Source: Micromonospora sp. C28SCA-DRY-2
GTDB taxonomy: Bacteria; Actinomycetota; Actinomycetes; Mycobacteriales; Micromonosporaceae
Direction of reading: 5' to 3'
DNA length: 64,000 bases
NCBI RefSeq assembly: GCF_030519475.1
Contig: NZ_JAUMKD010000003.1
Location: 558,001-622,000, forward strand
Position numbers and translations under genes: made by a program. The notes under the pieces were generated by a model, which made no database searches, had not been told where the DNA came from, and saw only the letters and a program-made list of their open reading frames with translations. Shown in pieces: positions 19,313 to 28,121 of this stretch (its first letter is position 1; each line of letters opens with the position of its first letter).

Positions 19313-19801
19313 ATGTCGGACGAGAGTCGGGCGGAGAAACCGAAGCTCCCGCCGCGCTGGTTCATCCGGCTGGCCTGGTCGGTGCACCGGGGTCTGTACC
19401 GGGTCACCGGCAGCCGGGTCGGGCTCTGGCGGCCCCGCGCCGACCGCTGGGGCACCTTGCGGCTGACCACCACCGGGCGCCGCACCGGCCAGCGACGCAG
19501 CGTCATCATCGCGTACCTGGAGGACGGGCCGAATCTGTACTCGCTGGCGATGAACGGCTGGGGTGAGGGTGAGCCCGCCTGGTGGCTCAACCTGCAGGCA
19601 CATCCGGATGCGACAGTCGACCTGGTGGACGGGCAGCGGTTGGTACGTGGCCGCGCCGCAACCGGCGACGAGCGGTCCCGGCTGTGGGCCCGCTGGCGCG
19701 ACATCGAGACGAACCTCGACGCTCACGCGGCACTGCGGTCGTCGGAGACCGCGGTGGTGGTCCTGGAGCCCCGGCCCGGCGCCGAGCACCCTGCCGGGTA
19801 A
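19313..19801 (+). CDS. F420-type nitroreductase family (DDN-like) protein
   Basis: 162 residues from the ATG at 19313, with GGGGAGG 5 bases upstream; a GTG two codons earlier lies inside that site and is unlikely. The body (RWGTLRLTTTGRRTGQRRSVIIAYLEDG...WWLNLQAHPDATVDLVDG) matches the deazaflavin-dependent nitroreductase/DUF385 split-barrel family. Members bind cofactor F420 and reduce quinones, nitroaromatics or fatty acids. The presence of such a gene fits an F420-making actinomycete. Monocistronic. Confidence 0.8.
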   Translation: MSDESRAEKPKLPPRWFIRLAWSVHRGLYRVTGSRVGLWRPRADRWGTLRLTTTGRRTGQRRSVIIAYLEDGPNLYSLAMNGWGEGEPAWWLNLQAHPDATVDLVDGQRLVRGRAATGDERSRLWARWRDIETNLDAHAALRSSETAVVVLEPRPGAEHPAG

Positions 19802-20004
19802 CCGCGCTCCGATGTCCACTGCCCGCCGGCGCCCGGTCCGCTCCGCCAGCCTTCGTCCCGCGGCTTGACGGGGTACGCCCACAGCCCTGCCCGTGACGTC
19901 TCACGCGCGTGGTGCCGCACCGATGACTGCGGGTGCCTCGTGAACCACTGCTCGCAACGGTGCATCCAAGCATGTGACAGACCTTCTGGAGGAAGGAGCG
20001 TCCC

Positions 20005-20721
20005 ATGCGTGGCGCACCGATCATCGGGGTGGCGCTCACCCTCGCCCTGGCCACCGGCTGTACGTCGAGGGTCGACCGCTCCGGCGCCGAGGCGGCACCC
20101 GCCGGCTCCCCCGCTCGCAGCACGAGCCCGACCGCCCCTGCCGCACCGAACGCTCCGGCCAGCGGCAGCCCCGGGCCGGGTGCCACGGCGACCGGCGGGT
20201 CCCGACCGGGCCCTTCGTCGAGCGGCAGTTCCCGACCGAGCCGTCCGGTGAGCGAGATCCGGCGGACCGACTGGCCCAACGCGGCCATCCGCAACCTGGC
20301 CTTCTGCGGCGAATCCGACCGCACCGTGACCTTCCGCAACGGTTCCAACGGGGCGGACGTGCCGTGCCGGATCCTGCCGGGCGGCGCCCGGCCGGTGTAC
20401 GCCGAGTTCGTGGTCGAGGAGCCGGCGAACGCGCCGTCGACGGAGGACGCCCTGGTCCTGGTCGAGCTCGGCAACCCTGGCGCGGCACGGCAGCAGGCCC
20501 TCGTCCCGGTCCAGCTCTCCGACGGCGGTCGGGGACGCTACGCCTGGCCGGTCATCAAGGGAGACCCACCCAGCGCGGCCGGCGACCGGATGATGACGTT
20601 CACCTCGTACCGGGTGCTGCCCGGCGGCATCGTGGAGGCAACCGTCCGCCGGCTCGACGGTGGCACCGAGACCCGCCGGTGGCGCAAGGCCGACGGCAGC
20701 GGGAACTGGGAACGGTTCTAG
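20005..20721 (+). CDS. Secreted lipoprotein of unknown function
   Basis: 238 residues with a short signal ending in a lipobox (LALATGC, Cys at about 19), then a 60-residue Pro/Ser/Gly/Ala-rich tether, then a beta-rich domain of about 160 residues with two Cys (FCGESD, VPCRIL) that could form a disulfide. GGAGGAAGGAG lies 8-15 bases upstream. The tether-plus-globular layout suits a lipoprotein held at the outer face of the membrane. Its stop codon overlaps the stop of the convergent kinase gene by two bases. No family recognised. Confidence 0.65.
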   Translation: MRGAPIIGVALTLALATGCTSRVDRSGAEAAPAGSPARSTSPTAPAAPNAPASGSPGPGATATGGSRPGPSSSGSSRPSRPVSEIRRTDWPNAAIRNLAFCGESDRTVTFRNGSNGADVPCRILPGGARPVYAEFVVEEPANAPSTEDALVLVELGNPGAARQQALVPVQLSDGGRGRYAWPVIKGDPPSAAGDRMMTFTSYRVLPGGIVEATVRRLDGGTETRRWRKADGSGNWERF

Positions 20722-22085
20722 CCGTGCGCCGTCGTCGAACCCTTCACCCGCAGCGTGCCGAGGATCTCGTCGGTGCGATCGGCCCCACCGGTCTGCTTGA
20801 TCTGGACGTACACCCCGACGGAGCCGCCGGGTGCGGCAAGCGTGACCTCGCTGAAGGACGTCGCGGTGCCGCCGCACCGCGTCCAACGCCGGACGCGGCC
20901 GCTCAGGGCACCGACCGTGACCGCGCGGTCCGCCTCGTCGGTGCAGCCGTCGTGAGCGGGGAACGCCGGCTCGGCTCCCCCGCCGGCGAGGGAGCGACTC
21001 ACCCCGGCGAAGACGCCCGGTGTGGCGCTGTCCACATCGGGCCACCGGGCGAGGTCCGGCCCGACGAGAAGCCCGGGACCGCGTCCGTCGGGAAGATCGA
21101 TCGCGGCGGGGTTCCAGCCGCCGTCGCGCAGTTGCCTGGCCCAGCCGTCGGGTACGGCGAGCGAGATGGTCCCGGTCGCGTCGGCCACCCGCGTCCAGCC
21201 GGGCGGTGCCGGGGAGACGGTGCTCGATCCGGTCAAGAGCAGCGACGCGGCGACGAGGCCGACGGCGGCGAGCGACCGGCGGGTGCGCCGCAGCGGCGGG
21301 CGGGCCGGGACCCGCTGCGCGCCGAGGAGATCCTCCAGGGCGGTGGCGTACGCGGCCGCGGATGGCCAGCGGCGGGCCGGATCCCGGTGCAGAGCCCGGC
21401 GCACGGCACGCTCGACGGCGGTGGGTATGCGCGGCGTCGGCACCGCCGCCTGCCCGGGCGGCAGCCCGGTCAGCATGTGGTGGGTCAGCGCGCCGATCGC
21501 GTACACGTCGGAGCGCTCGTCCAGCCCGCCACCGGGCACGAGCTGCTCGGGCGCCATGTATCCGGGGGTGCCGGCCACCAGCGTGAAGCCGGAGGCGTGC
21601 GCGAGCGTCTTGGTCAGCCCCAGATCGGCGACCAGCACCCGTTCCCCGGTCGAGGTGGTGTCGAACAGGACGTTCGAGGGCTTGAGATCGCGGTGCAGCA
21701 ACCCGCTGCCGTGCAGGACGGCCACGGCCCGGGCGATGTCCGCGGCGGTGCGCAGGGCCGCGTGCACCGGCATCGGGCCCTCGGCCAGGCGGTCGGCGAG
21801 CGTGCCGCCACCGGCGTACGTCATCACCAGGTACGGCCGGCCGTCCGGCAGCTCGCCGATGTCCAGCACCCGGACCAGGTGGTCGGAGTCGACCTGCCGC
21901 ATGAACCGGGCTTCCTGCCGGAAGCGCGCCCGGATGTCGGCTCGCTGCGACCAGTTGTCGGCGAGCACCTTGACCGCCACCGGTGCGCGCAGGTCGTCGT
22001 CGTACGCCAGCCAGACGGTGGCGAACGCGCCGGCACCGACGGGCCGGACGACGCGGTACCGGCCGACCTGGGGCGGGATGGACAC
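20718..22085 (-). CDS. Membrane Ser/Thr protein kinase (PknB-like)
   Basis: 455 residues from the GTG at 22085 (VSIPPQVGRYRVV). The kinase domain (about residues 10-270) has the Gly-rich loop VGAGAFATVW, the catalytic Lys in VAVKVL, HRDLKPSNV, a DLG variant of the DFG motif (VADLGLTKT) and APEQL. A basic juxtamembrane stretch leads to one membrane helix (about 290-310) and a C-terminal extracytoplasmic domain of about 140 residues with a Cys pair (DGCTDEAD, RWTRCGG). It is divergent from an ECF sigma gene by only 54 bases, which suggests shared control or partnership. Confidence 0.88.
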   Translation of the reverse strand: MSIPPQVGRYRVVRPVGAGAFATVWLAYDDDLRAPVAVKVLADNWSQRADIRARFRQEARFMRQVDSDHLVRVLDIGELPDGRPYLVMTYAGGGTLADRLAEGPMPVHAALRTAADIARAVAVLHGSGLLHRDLKPSNVLFDTTSTGERVLVADLGLTKTLAHASGFTLVAGTPGYMAPEQLVPGGGLDERSDVYAIGALTHHMLTGLPPGQAAVPTPRIPTAVERAVRRALHRDPARRWPSAAAYATALEDLLGAQRVPARPPLRRTRRSLAAVGLVAASLLLTGSSTVSPAPPGWTRVADATGTISLAVPDGWARQLRDGGWNPAAIDLPDGRGPGLLVGPDLARWPDVDSATPGVFAGVSRSLAGGGAEPAFPAHDGCTDEADRAVTVGALSGRVRRWTRCGGTATSFSEVTLAAPGGSVGVYVQIKQTGGADRTDEILGTLRVKGSTTAHG

Positions 22086-22097
22086 GACCGTATTATC
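22086..22097 (-). promoter_or_regulatory. Probable leaderless promoter of the kinase gene
   Basis: On the minus strand GATAAT (22097-22092) is followed by six bases and then the GTG start codon. With the usual 6-7 base -10 to +1 distance, transcription would begin at the start codon itself. No ribosome-binding site is present. Leaderless mRNAs are common in actinobacteria. Confidence 0.5.
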
Positions 22098-22139
22098 CGA
22101 CGGCCGGGAGACCGGTGAGCACAGGAAACGGGGGCACCG

Positions 22140-22751
22140 GTGGGGCACGGATCGGACACCGAAGAACTGGCGCGGCGCGCGGCGGCCGGCGACAGCACCG
22201 CGCTCGACCACCTGCTCCTGGCGATCGGCCCGAGGGTGCTCGAACAGTGCGGACGGTTTCTGCCGTGCCGGCAGGACGCGGAGGAGGCGGCGCAGGACGC
22301 ACTGGTGCAGGTGGCGCGGCACATCGCCCGGTTCGAGGGCCGGTCCTTGTTCTCGACCTGGTTGCACACCCTGGTCGCCAACTGCGCCCGGCAGACCTAC
22401 CGCTCGCTGCGGCGCCGGTCGGTCGAGCAGTCGAGGGCGACGCTGCCGGTCGAGATCGCCGATCCCCGGACGACCAGCGTCATCGCCGGCTCCCGCCTGG
22501 ACTTCCTGGACGCGCTGGAGAAACTGGAGGCCCACCGGCCGGAGTTGGTGCCCCCACTCGTGCTCCGTGACGTGTGTCAGCTCGACTACCAGGAGATCGC
22601 CGGGCAGCTGGGCATCCCGGTCGGCACGCTGAAGTCCCGGATCCATCATGCCCGCAGGCACGTGCGGGAGTCGTTGCAGGGCGGGGACGACGGTGCCGGG
22701 CTCGGGACCGCTGGCGGCGCCGACGCTGCCGGTCGCCGACCCCCGGGGTGA
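22140..22751 (+). CDS. ECF RNA polymerase sigma factor
   Basis: 203 residues from a GTG at 22140. Region 2 is around residues 30-95 (AEEAAQDALVQVARHIARFEG...FSTWLHTLVANCARQTYRSLRRR) and region 4 around 140-185 (CQLDYQEIAGQLGIPVGTLKSRIHHARRHVRE). The Gly-rich last 20 residues look disordered. No anti-sigma gene is adjacent; the neighbours are a divergent Ser/Thr kinase and a large repeat protein, so control by phosphorylation is conceivable but unproven. Confidence 0.88.
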   Translation: MGHGSDTEELARRAAAGDSTALDHLLLAIGPRVLEQCGRFLPCRQDAEEAAQDALVQVARHIARFEGRSLFSTWLHTLVANCARQTYRSLRRRSVEQSRATLPVEIADPRTTSVIAGSRLDFLDALEKLEAHRPELVPPLVLRDVCQLDYQEIAGQLGIPVGTLKSRIHHARRHVRESLQGGDDGAGLGTAGGADAAGRRPPG

Positions 22752-22815
22752 CCCGCCGGTGACGGCGGGAGGCGTCGCTGAGCCGTGATCGGGATCGGCT
22801 CCGCTCGCGGGCACA

Positions 22816-25800
22816 ATGTACGCCGTGCTCGCCGCCACCCGTGCCCTGCTGACGTCGCTCGATTCGCTGCCGTACCGCCGCCGGATGAACCGCCTCGCGG
22901 AATGGGCGCGGACCGCGCCCACCCGTGCCCAGGTCTGCGCCGACCTCCGCGAGCAGGGCCCCTACCAGCGACAGCTCGCGCTGGTCGCCGCGATGGTGGC
23001 CCGGGACGCCGACGGTATCGTCGCCGCGACGCGCGACCCGCAACCGTCGATCAGGGGCGCCGCGCTCACCGCGGCGCTGCGCACCGGCATCGCGGTCGGC
23101 GATCTGACCGACCGGCCGGCGGTGGAGCGGCGGCGGGTCTACCGGGCCCTGCGCCGTCGGTATGCGCCGGCTGTCGCCGACGCGTTGATCACCGAGGTAC
23201 GCACCCAGTTCGGCGACGAGGAGGCCGCCGCGCTGCTGCCGGCCTGCGGCGCGGACACCGTACGGGCGTTGCTGCCCGACCTGGAGCACGCGCTCGACCT
23301 TGAGCGGCTGGTCCGGCGACACGCCGACCCGTTGCTGGACCGGATCCGCGAGCGGCTGGCCGAGGCCCCGCCCGAGCTGCGCGGGCGGATCTGGGCTCGC
23401 GCCGCCGGTGCGGTGTTGCGGTGTGACCCGGCGCAGGCGCTCGACCTGCTCGACCGGTACGCCTCCGAGGAGTCGCTGCCCGGCCCGCTGGACGCGTACG
23501 GGCGGCTCGCGGCACATGACGCGAGCCGCGTGGTCCGGCTACTCACCACGCCGGGCCGCGCGGCCTGGCTGCACCGGAACACGCTGCCGCCGGCTCTGCT
23601 GCGTCGCCTCGCCGCCCTGCCCACCGCCGAGCTGGCGCCGCTGGCCAGCCGGTTGCGTGAACAGAGCAGCGCGTTGGCGGCGCTGCTCGACGCCGTCGCG
23701 CCGAGCCGACGTGGGGAGCTGTACGACCGGGCTCTGACCGAGGTCGACACGGCAGCGCTGGTTCCGGCCGCCGAGGTCATGGAGGTGCTGCCGGCCGCGG
23801 TGCGGATCCGCGAGGCGACCCGGGTGCTGGACCTGCCGAGGATCCGCGAGCGGGAGGCCGAGGTGCGCCGCTGGAGTGCGTACCTGGCCTGGCCGGACGC
23901 GTGCGCGGCGCTGGACGCCGCGTTGCGCTCGGGTGACGCCGACGAGCGGGCGCACGGCTACGCGCTGCTGGTGGCGGCCGCCCGCCGCTCCCGCGACCCG
24001 CGGGCGGTGGCCGAGGTGATCGTGCGGCTCGGCCGGCTGCGCAACGAGCAGGACCCGGTACGCGCGGCCGCCCTCACCGCGCTGGCGGCGGCGGCACCGC
24101 TGCTCGCCGCGGACACGGCGGCCGGGCTCACCCAGCTGACCACCGACGCGGTCGACGCCCGTGACGCCTCCGCCGCGACCACGACAGCGCTGAGCACGCT
24201 CGCCGCCGACGTCCTGCGGCACCACGTGGCCGTACCGCGGCTGTGCGAGTGGGCGCTGCTGACGATCGACCTGGTGAGCACCGCAGCCAGCGTGCCGGTC
24301 CTGCGCCGCTTCGACACCGTCCTGCGCCGGGGGCAGGAGGCGATGGTCTTCGATCGGCTGCGCGGCTGGGTCGAGGCCGGGATCGCCCGCGGGCGGTACG
24401 GTCCGCTCTTCGCGCTCACCCACGCGCTCGGCAGGCGGGCCCGACGGCTGCCGCGGTTGCAGGACCTGTTGCGTCGGGCGATCGGGCCGGGCACGCTGCC
24501 GTCGGTGGCTCGGACGGCGATCGGGCTCTGGCTCGACGACCCGCGTACGCGCTCGGAGCGGGTCGCCGAGGTGCTCACGGTCGACCCGTCGGCGGTGACG
24601 ATCCACGAGGTGTGGGCGACCGTCTGCGCGTCCCGCACCGACCTGCTCGACCAGGTGCTCGACAGCGGCCCGCGCGGCCGGTTCGTCGAGGCGGGGACGC
24701 GATGGGTGCCGGTCCGGGCGTCGCACCCCGAGCGCTGGCTGCCCCGCCAGCAGGCCCGCTTCGTGGAGCTACAGGAGCAGATCGTCGCCGACACCGAGCA
24801 GGGGGTGTGGCGGCGAGTGGCGGCGATCCGGGCCGCCGCCGGCGTCCCCGGCGCGGGCCGCGACCTGGTGGTGCGCCACCTGGACGCCCCCGAGGTGCCG
24901 GTCGTCGAGGCGGCGCTGGGCGCGCTGGTCTGGACGGACCGACCGGACGCGGCGCTTCCGGTGCTGCTGCGGTACGCCAACGAGGACCGGGCGCGGGTCG
25001 CGCTGTACGCGGCCGGCCGGGCTGCCCGGCACGTCCCGCCGTCCCGGCTGGCCGCCCTGCTCGGCGAGGTGGTGACCGGTCCCGCGAAGATCACCAGCCG
25101 GAAGGAGGCGGTCCGGTTGCTGGCCCGCTACGGGCCGCCGCGAGTGATGGCGACGCTGCTCGACGCGTACCGCCACCCGGACACGCACCGCGACGTGCGG
25201 GCGGCCATCGTCTCGGCCGCCCGGCAGCGGCTCGGGACCGAGGCGAGCTGGACCATCGTGCGGACCGCTGTCGACGGCAGCCGGGAGGAGCGGCGTGCGG
25301 TTCTCGGCACGTACCCGTACACGATCCCGGAACGGCACCGCCCACGCTTCGGCGCGCTCATCGTCGCGGCGTGCCATGCCGCCGACCGGGAGATCCGGCG
25401 CGCCGCGTTCGCCCAGCTCGGGGAATGGTCGCCATGGCTGACCGGCATCACCGAACTGGTCGTGGACCGGCTCACCGACCTGGACGAGACGATGGTGCAC
25501 ATCGAGGTCGCCAACCTGCTGAAGGCCGGCGGCGACGGGGTGTTCGGTGACGCGCTGGCCCGGCTCGTGGACCGCGACGCGGACGACGATCATCCCGGAG
25601 ACCCGAGGGTCGACCGGCCCGCCCGACGCCGCATCGACCTCCTCGCCCGCGGCGCGGTCGTCCGGTCCCGGAGCCGGCCGGCCGGCACCGACCAGAGCGT
25701 GCTGATCGGATCGGCGCGGTGGCTCGCCGGCCACCCCGCGTACGCCGGCACGGCCACGGGGTTGCTGGTCGACCTCGGCCGGCTGGACAACCTGGACGAG

Positions 25801-26088
25801 GTCGCCGGGCTGTGCGCGGGCCGGCCCGTCCTGGCCCTCCGCACCGCCGAACGTGTCGGCGCCCGCCTGGGCGGCCTCCGCGAGTGGCCCGACCCGGCGC
25901 TCCTCGCCGGCACCGTCGCCCGACTGGCCGGACGCGGCGATCTCGCCGGCGGGCTGTTCGCGGTGGCGCTGGTCCGCCACGGGGCCAGCTTCGGTTGGCC
26001 GGCTCCGTGGCGGGACCTGCTGATCGGACTCCGCCGGCACCCGGACGCCGATGTCCGCGAGGAGGCGTACGCCGTCGAGATGAGCTGA
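22816..26088 (+). CDS. Very large HEAT-like alpha-repeat protein of unknown function
   Basis: 1090 residues, nearly all helix-forming (Ala, Leu, Arg, Glu), arranged as HEAT/ARM-like pairs; for example VRAAALTALAAAAPLLAADT, ALYAAGRAARHVPPSRLAALL and REIRRAAFAQLGEWSPWL recur with about 35-45 residue spacing. There is no signal peptide, membrane helix, nucleotide-binding or catalytic motif, so it is probably a cytoplasmic scaffold. It starts 64 bases after the ECF sigma stop and may be co-transcribed. The start at 22816 is supported by the direct coding pattern; ATG at 22885 is an alternative. I do not recognise a named family. Confidence 0.7.
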   Translation: MYAVLAATRALLTSLDSLPYRRRMNRLAEWARTAPTRAQVCADLREQGPYQRQLALVAAMVARDADGIVAATRDPQPSIRGAALTAALRTGIAVGDLTDRPAVERRRVYRALRRRYAPAVADALITEVRTQFGDEEAAALLPACGADTVRALLPDLEHALDLERLVRRHADPLLDRIRERLAEAPPELRGRIWARAAGAVLRCDPAQALDLLDRYASEESLPGPLDAYGRLAAHDASRVVRLLTTPGRAAWLHRNTLPPALLRRLAALPTAELAPLASRLREQSSALAALLDAVAPSRRGELYDRALTEVDTAALVPAAEVMEVLPAAVRIREATRVLDLPRIREREAEVRRWSAYLAWPDACAALDAALRSGDADERAHGYALLVAAARRSRDPRAVAEVIVRLGRLRNEQDPVRAAALTALAAAAPLLAADTAAGLTQLTTDAVDARDASAATTTALSTLAADVLRHHVAVPRLCEWALLTIDLVSTAASVPVLRRFDTVLRRGQEAMVFDRLRGWVEAGIARGRYGPLFALTHALGRRARRLPRLQDLLRRAIGPGTLPSVARTAIGLWLDDPRTRSERVAEVLTVDPSAVTIHEVWATVCASRTDLLDQVLDSGPRGRFVEAGTRWVPVRASHPERWLPRQQARFVELQEQIVADTEQGVWRRVAAIRAAAGVPGAGRDLVVRHLDAPEVPVVEAALGALVWTDRPDAALPVLLRYANEDRARVALYAAGRAARHVPPSRLAALLGEVVTGPAKITSRKEAVRLLARYGPPRVMATLLDAYRHPDTHRDVRAAIVSAARQRLGTEASWTIVRTAVDGSREERRAVLGTYPYTIPERHRPRFGALIVAACHAADREIRRAAFAQLGEWSPWLTGITELVVDRLTDLDETMVHIEVANLLKAGGDGVFGDALARLVDRDADDDHPGDPRVDRPARRRIDLLARGAVVRSRSRPAGTDQSVLIGSARWLAGHPAYAGTATGLLVDLGRLDNLDEVAGLCAGRPVLALRTAERVGARLGGLREWPDPALLAGTVARLAGRGDLAGGLFAVALVRHGASFGWPAPWRDLLIGLRRHPDADVREEAYAVEMS

Positions 26089-26124
26089 CGGCCCCTCGAC
26101 GCGACGTAGCGCCTCGCTGCGAGA

Positions 26125-26454
26125 TCAGCGGTTGTCGCCGCTGCCGCCCAGCACGCCACGGTCCTGGCGGCTGGCCAGCTTGGCCAGGTTGGCCGTCGCG
26201 ATGTCGTCCAGCGACAGGTCGAGGTAGTCGGCGAGCACCGCCAGGTACCAGAGCACGTCACCGAGTTCCTTGGCGATGTCGGCCCGGTCGATCAGCGACT
26301 CGTCGCTGTCGAGGTCGCGGACCCACTTCTTGAACTTCTCGGCGATCTCGCCCGACTCGCCGACCAGCCCGAGCACCAGGTGGAGCAGCTCGTTCCGCCT
26401 GTCCCGTGGAGCGGCGGTACGCAGGGCGCCACGTTGGTACTCGTCCAGGTCCAT
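26125..26454 (-). CDS. MazG-like nucleotide pyrophosphohydrolase
   Basis: 109 residues from the ATG at 26454 (MDLDEYQRGALRTA). The all-alpha NTP-PPase signature is clear: GLVGESGEIAEKFKKWVRD gives the first ExxE and KELGDVLWYLAVLADYLDL gives the ExxD that together bind magnesium. These enzymes hydrolyse (d)NTPs, often non-canonical ones, to monophosphate. The upstream minus-strand sequence has CATACT eight bases before the ATG and no ribosome site, so the mRNA may be leaderless. Convergent with the giant repeat gene. Confidence 0.88.
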   Translation of the reverse strand: MDLDEYQRGALRTAAPRDRRNELLHLVLGLVGESGEIAEKFKKWVRDLDSDESLIDRADIAKELGDVLWYLAVLADYLDLSLDDIATANLAKLASRQDRGVLGGSGDNR

Positions 26455-26628
26455 GGCGGACCAGTATGGTCGAACCCCCACCCACCGGCCGCCACGACCC
26501 GAGGCGGGAATCCGGTCCATCCCGTTCGTACGCCGGTGCGCCACCTCCCGGAGGACGACCGGGCCGAGAGCGGTGACCGAGGTGAGAAACGGCCCGCCGG
26601 AGACATCTCCTGGTGACGTCGACACCGC

Positions 26629-28002
26629 TCAGGCGCGGGCCGGGATCCGGGCCAGGGTGCGGATCGGGCGGGCGGCCAGCAGCGCGACGGCGGTGAGGAG
26701 GGCGACCACGACGCCCACCAGGAGCACCCCGTCGGTGCCGAACGCCGCCACGGCGGGGCCGGCCAGCGCGCTGCCGATCGGGTACATGCCGACGGAGCCG
26801 GCGACCTCGTAGGCGTGGACGCGGTTGAGCACCTCCCCCGGCACCTGGGTCTGCACACTGGTGGCCCACATGACGCCCCAGACGCCGATCCCGGCCCCGA
26901 CCGCGACCTGGGCGGCGGCGAGCTGCCAGACCGGCCAGCCGAGCACGATGCCGAGCGGATAGAGCGGGTAGGTCAGTATCGCCACAGCTCCCGCGGCCAG
27001 CGGCCGTCCGGGCCGATAGCGGATCGCCAGCAGACCACCGGCCACCGTGCCCGCGCCCAACGCGCAGGTGAGCAGACCGAAGGCGGTCGCGCCGTGCTCG
27101 GGCACGATGACCCCGGCGGCCACCGACAGCTGCGGCCCCCAGGAGAGCACCGCGAAGAACATCCAGATCACGATCACGCCCCAGAGCCAGCTCCGGGCGC
27201 GGAACTCCCGCCAGCCGACCGCCAGGTTGCGCCACAGGCTCCCGCCGGCCGGCGGGGCGGGCACCGACCCGAGCCGGAGGGCCGACAGGCAGACCGCGCT
27301 GGTCGCGTATGCGACGGCGGACATCACCATCACCCAGCCGGTGGCCCCGAGCCCGACCAGGGTGCCGGCCAGCGCCGGGCCACCCAGCCCGGTGAGTGCC
27401 TCGGAGGTACGCAGCACCCCGTTGGCACCCTGCACGTCCCGGGCCACCAGCGGGACGGTCGAGGAGGTGCCCGGCTGGAACATCGCGTTGGCGGCGCCGG
27501 CCACGGTCAGCAGCGCGTACAGCTGCCAGAGGTGGCCGATGCCGTGGATGAACAGGAGGGCGAGCAGCACATGGGCGGCGAGGTTGACCAGATCGGCGAC
27601 GATCATCATCCGACGGGCGGTGAACCGGTCGGCGAACACTCCGCCGAACAGCACCAACCCGGCGAACGGGCCCACCAGGAAAGCCATCGCGTAGCCGGCG
27701 GTGTCCAGGCCGTACCCGCCGGTGAGCAGACCGGCCGAGACCGCGACCGGCAGCATGGCCCAGCTGAGCAGGCCCGCGCTGCGGGCGGCGAAGTAGTACC
27801 GGAAGTTGCGGGACCAGATCGCCGCGTCCCCGGTCGGCGGCGCCTCGGCGGAGCGATCCCGGGTCGGCGGCAGCGGCGCCGCGGCAGCACGGTCGGTCAG
27901 GCGCTCCTCAGTGGCCGACCCGACCGGGCCGAGAGACCGGGACGGCGACGACGGGTGGGATCTCTGGGGCGGGCACAGCGCGAAGGCTTCCTCGTGGCTC
28001 AC
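26629..28002 (-). CDS. MFS transporter (12-helix drug/siderophore exporter type)
   Basis: 457 residues from a GTG at 28002. After a 60-residue polar, Pro/Ala-rich N-terminal extension come twelve hydrophobic segments with the MFS loop GGVFADRFTARRMM after helix 2. The sequence resembles EntS/MFS_3 exporters. It is divergent from a MarR regulator whose intergenic region is full of inverted repeats, the usual layout for a drug-inducible efflux pump. The substrate is unknown. An internal start after the polar extension is possible. Confidence 0.85.
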   Translation of the reverse strand: MSHEEAFALCPPQRSHPSSPSRSLGPVGSATEERLTDRAAAAPLPPTRDRSAEAPPTGDAAIWSRNFRYYFAARSAGLLSWAMLPVAVSAGLLTGGYGLDTAGYAMAFLVGPFAGLVLFGGVFADRFTARRMMIVADLVNLAAHVLLALLFIHGIGHLWQLYALLTVAGAANAMFQPGTSSTVPLVARDVQGANGVLRTSEALTGLGGPALAGTLVGLGATGWVMVMSAVAYATSAVCLSALRLGSVPAPPAGGSLWRNLAVGWREFRARSWLWGVIVIWMFFAVLSWGPQLSVAAGVIVPEHGATAFGLLTCALGAGTVAGGLLAIRYRPGRPLAAGAVAILTYPLYPLGIVLGWPVWQLAAAQVAVGAGIGVWGVMWATSVQTQVPGEVLNRVHAYEVAGSVGMYPIGSALAGPAVAAFGTDGVLLVGVVVALLTAVALLAARPIRTLARIPARA

Positions 28003-28014
28003 GCCTCAGGACAC

Positions 28015-28083
28015 TAGGTGCACGTGCATCTAATGCGCAAGAACAAAATGAGGACGCATTTCATGCGTCTAGACTTAATGTCT
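28015..28083. promoter_or_regulatory. MarR operator region between MFS exporter and MarR gene
   Basis: This AT-rich stretch holds a near-perfect 18-bp palindrome TAGGTGCACGTGCATCTA (28015-28032, one mismatched pair), a perfect inverted repeat GACGCAT-TTC-ATGCGTC (28053-28069) and AGAC-TTAAT-GTCT (28071-28083). Its position between the two divergent start codons fits repression of both genes by the MarR protein. Confidence 0.65.
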
Positions 28084-28121
28084 GGGAATCTAGTGCAATC
28101 GCATGTGCTAGCCTCACGGTC

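Noticed and set aside
19974..22118. Rightward 714-codon frame overlapping the lipoprotein and kinase genes
   Set aside because: It is out of frame with the lipoprotein and antisense to a kinase with intact catalytic motifs.
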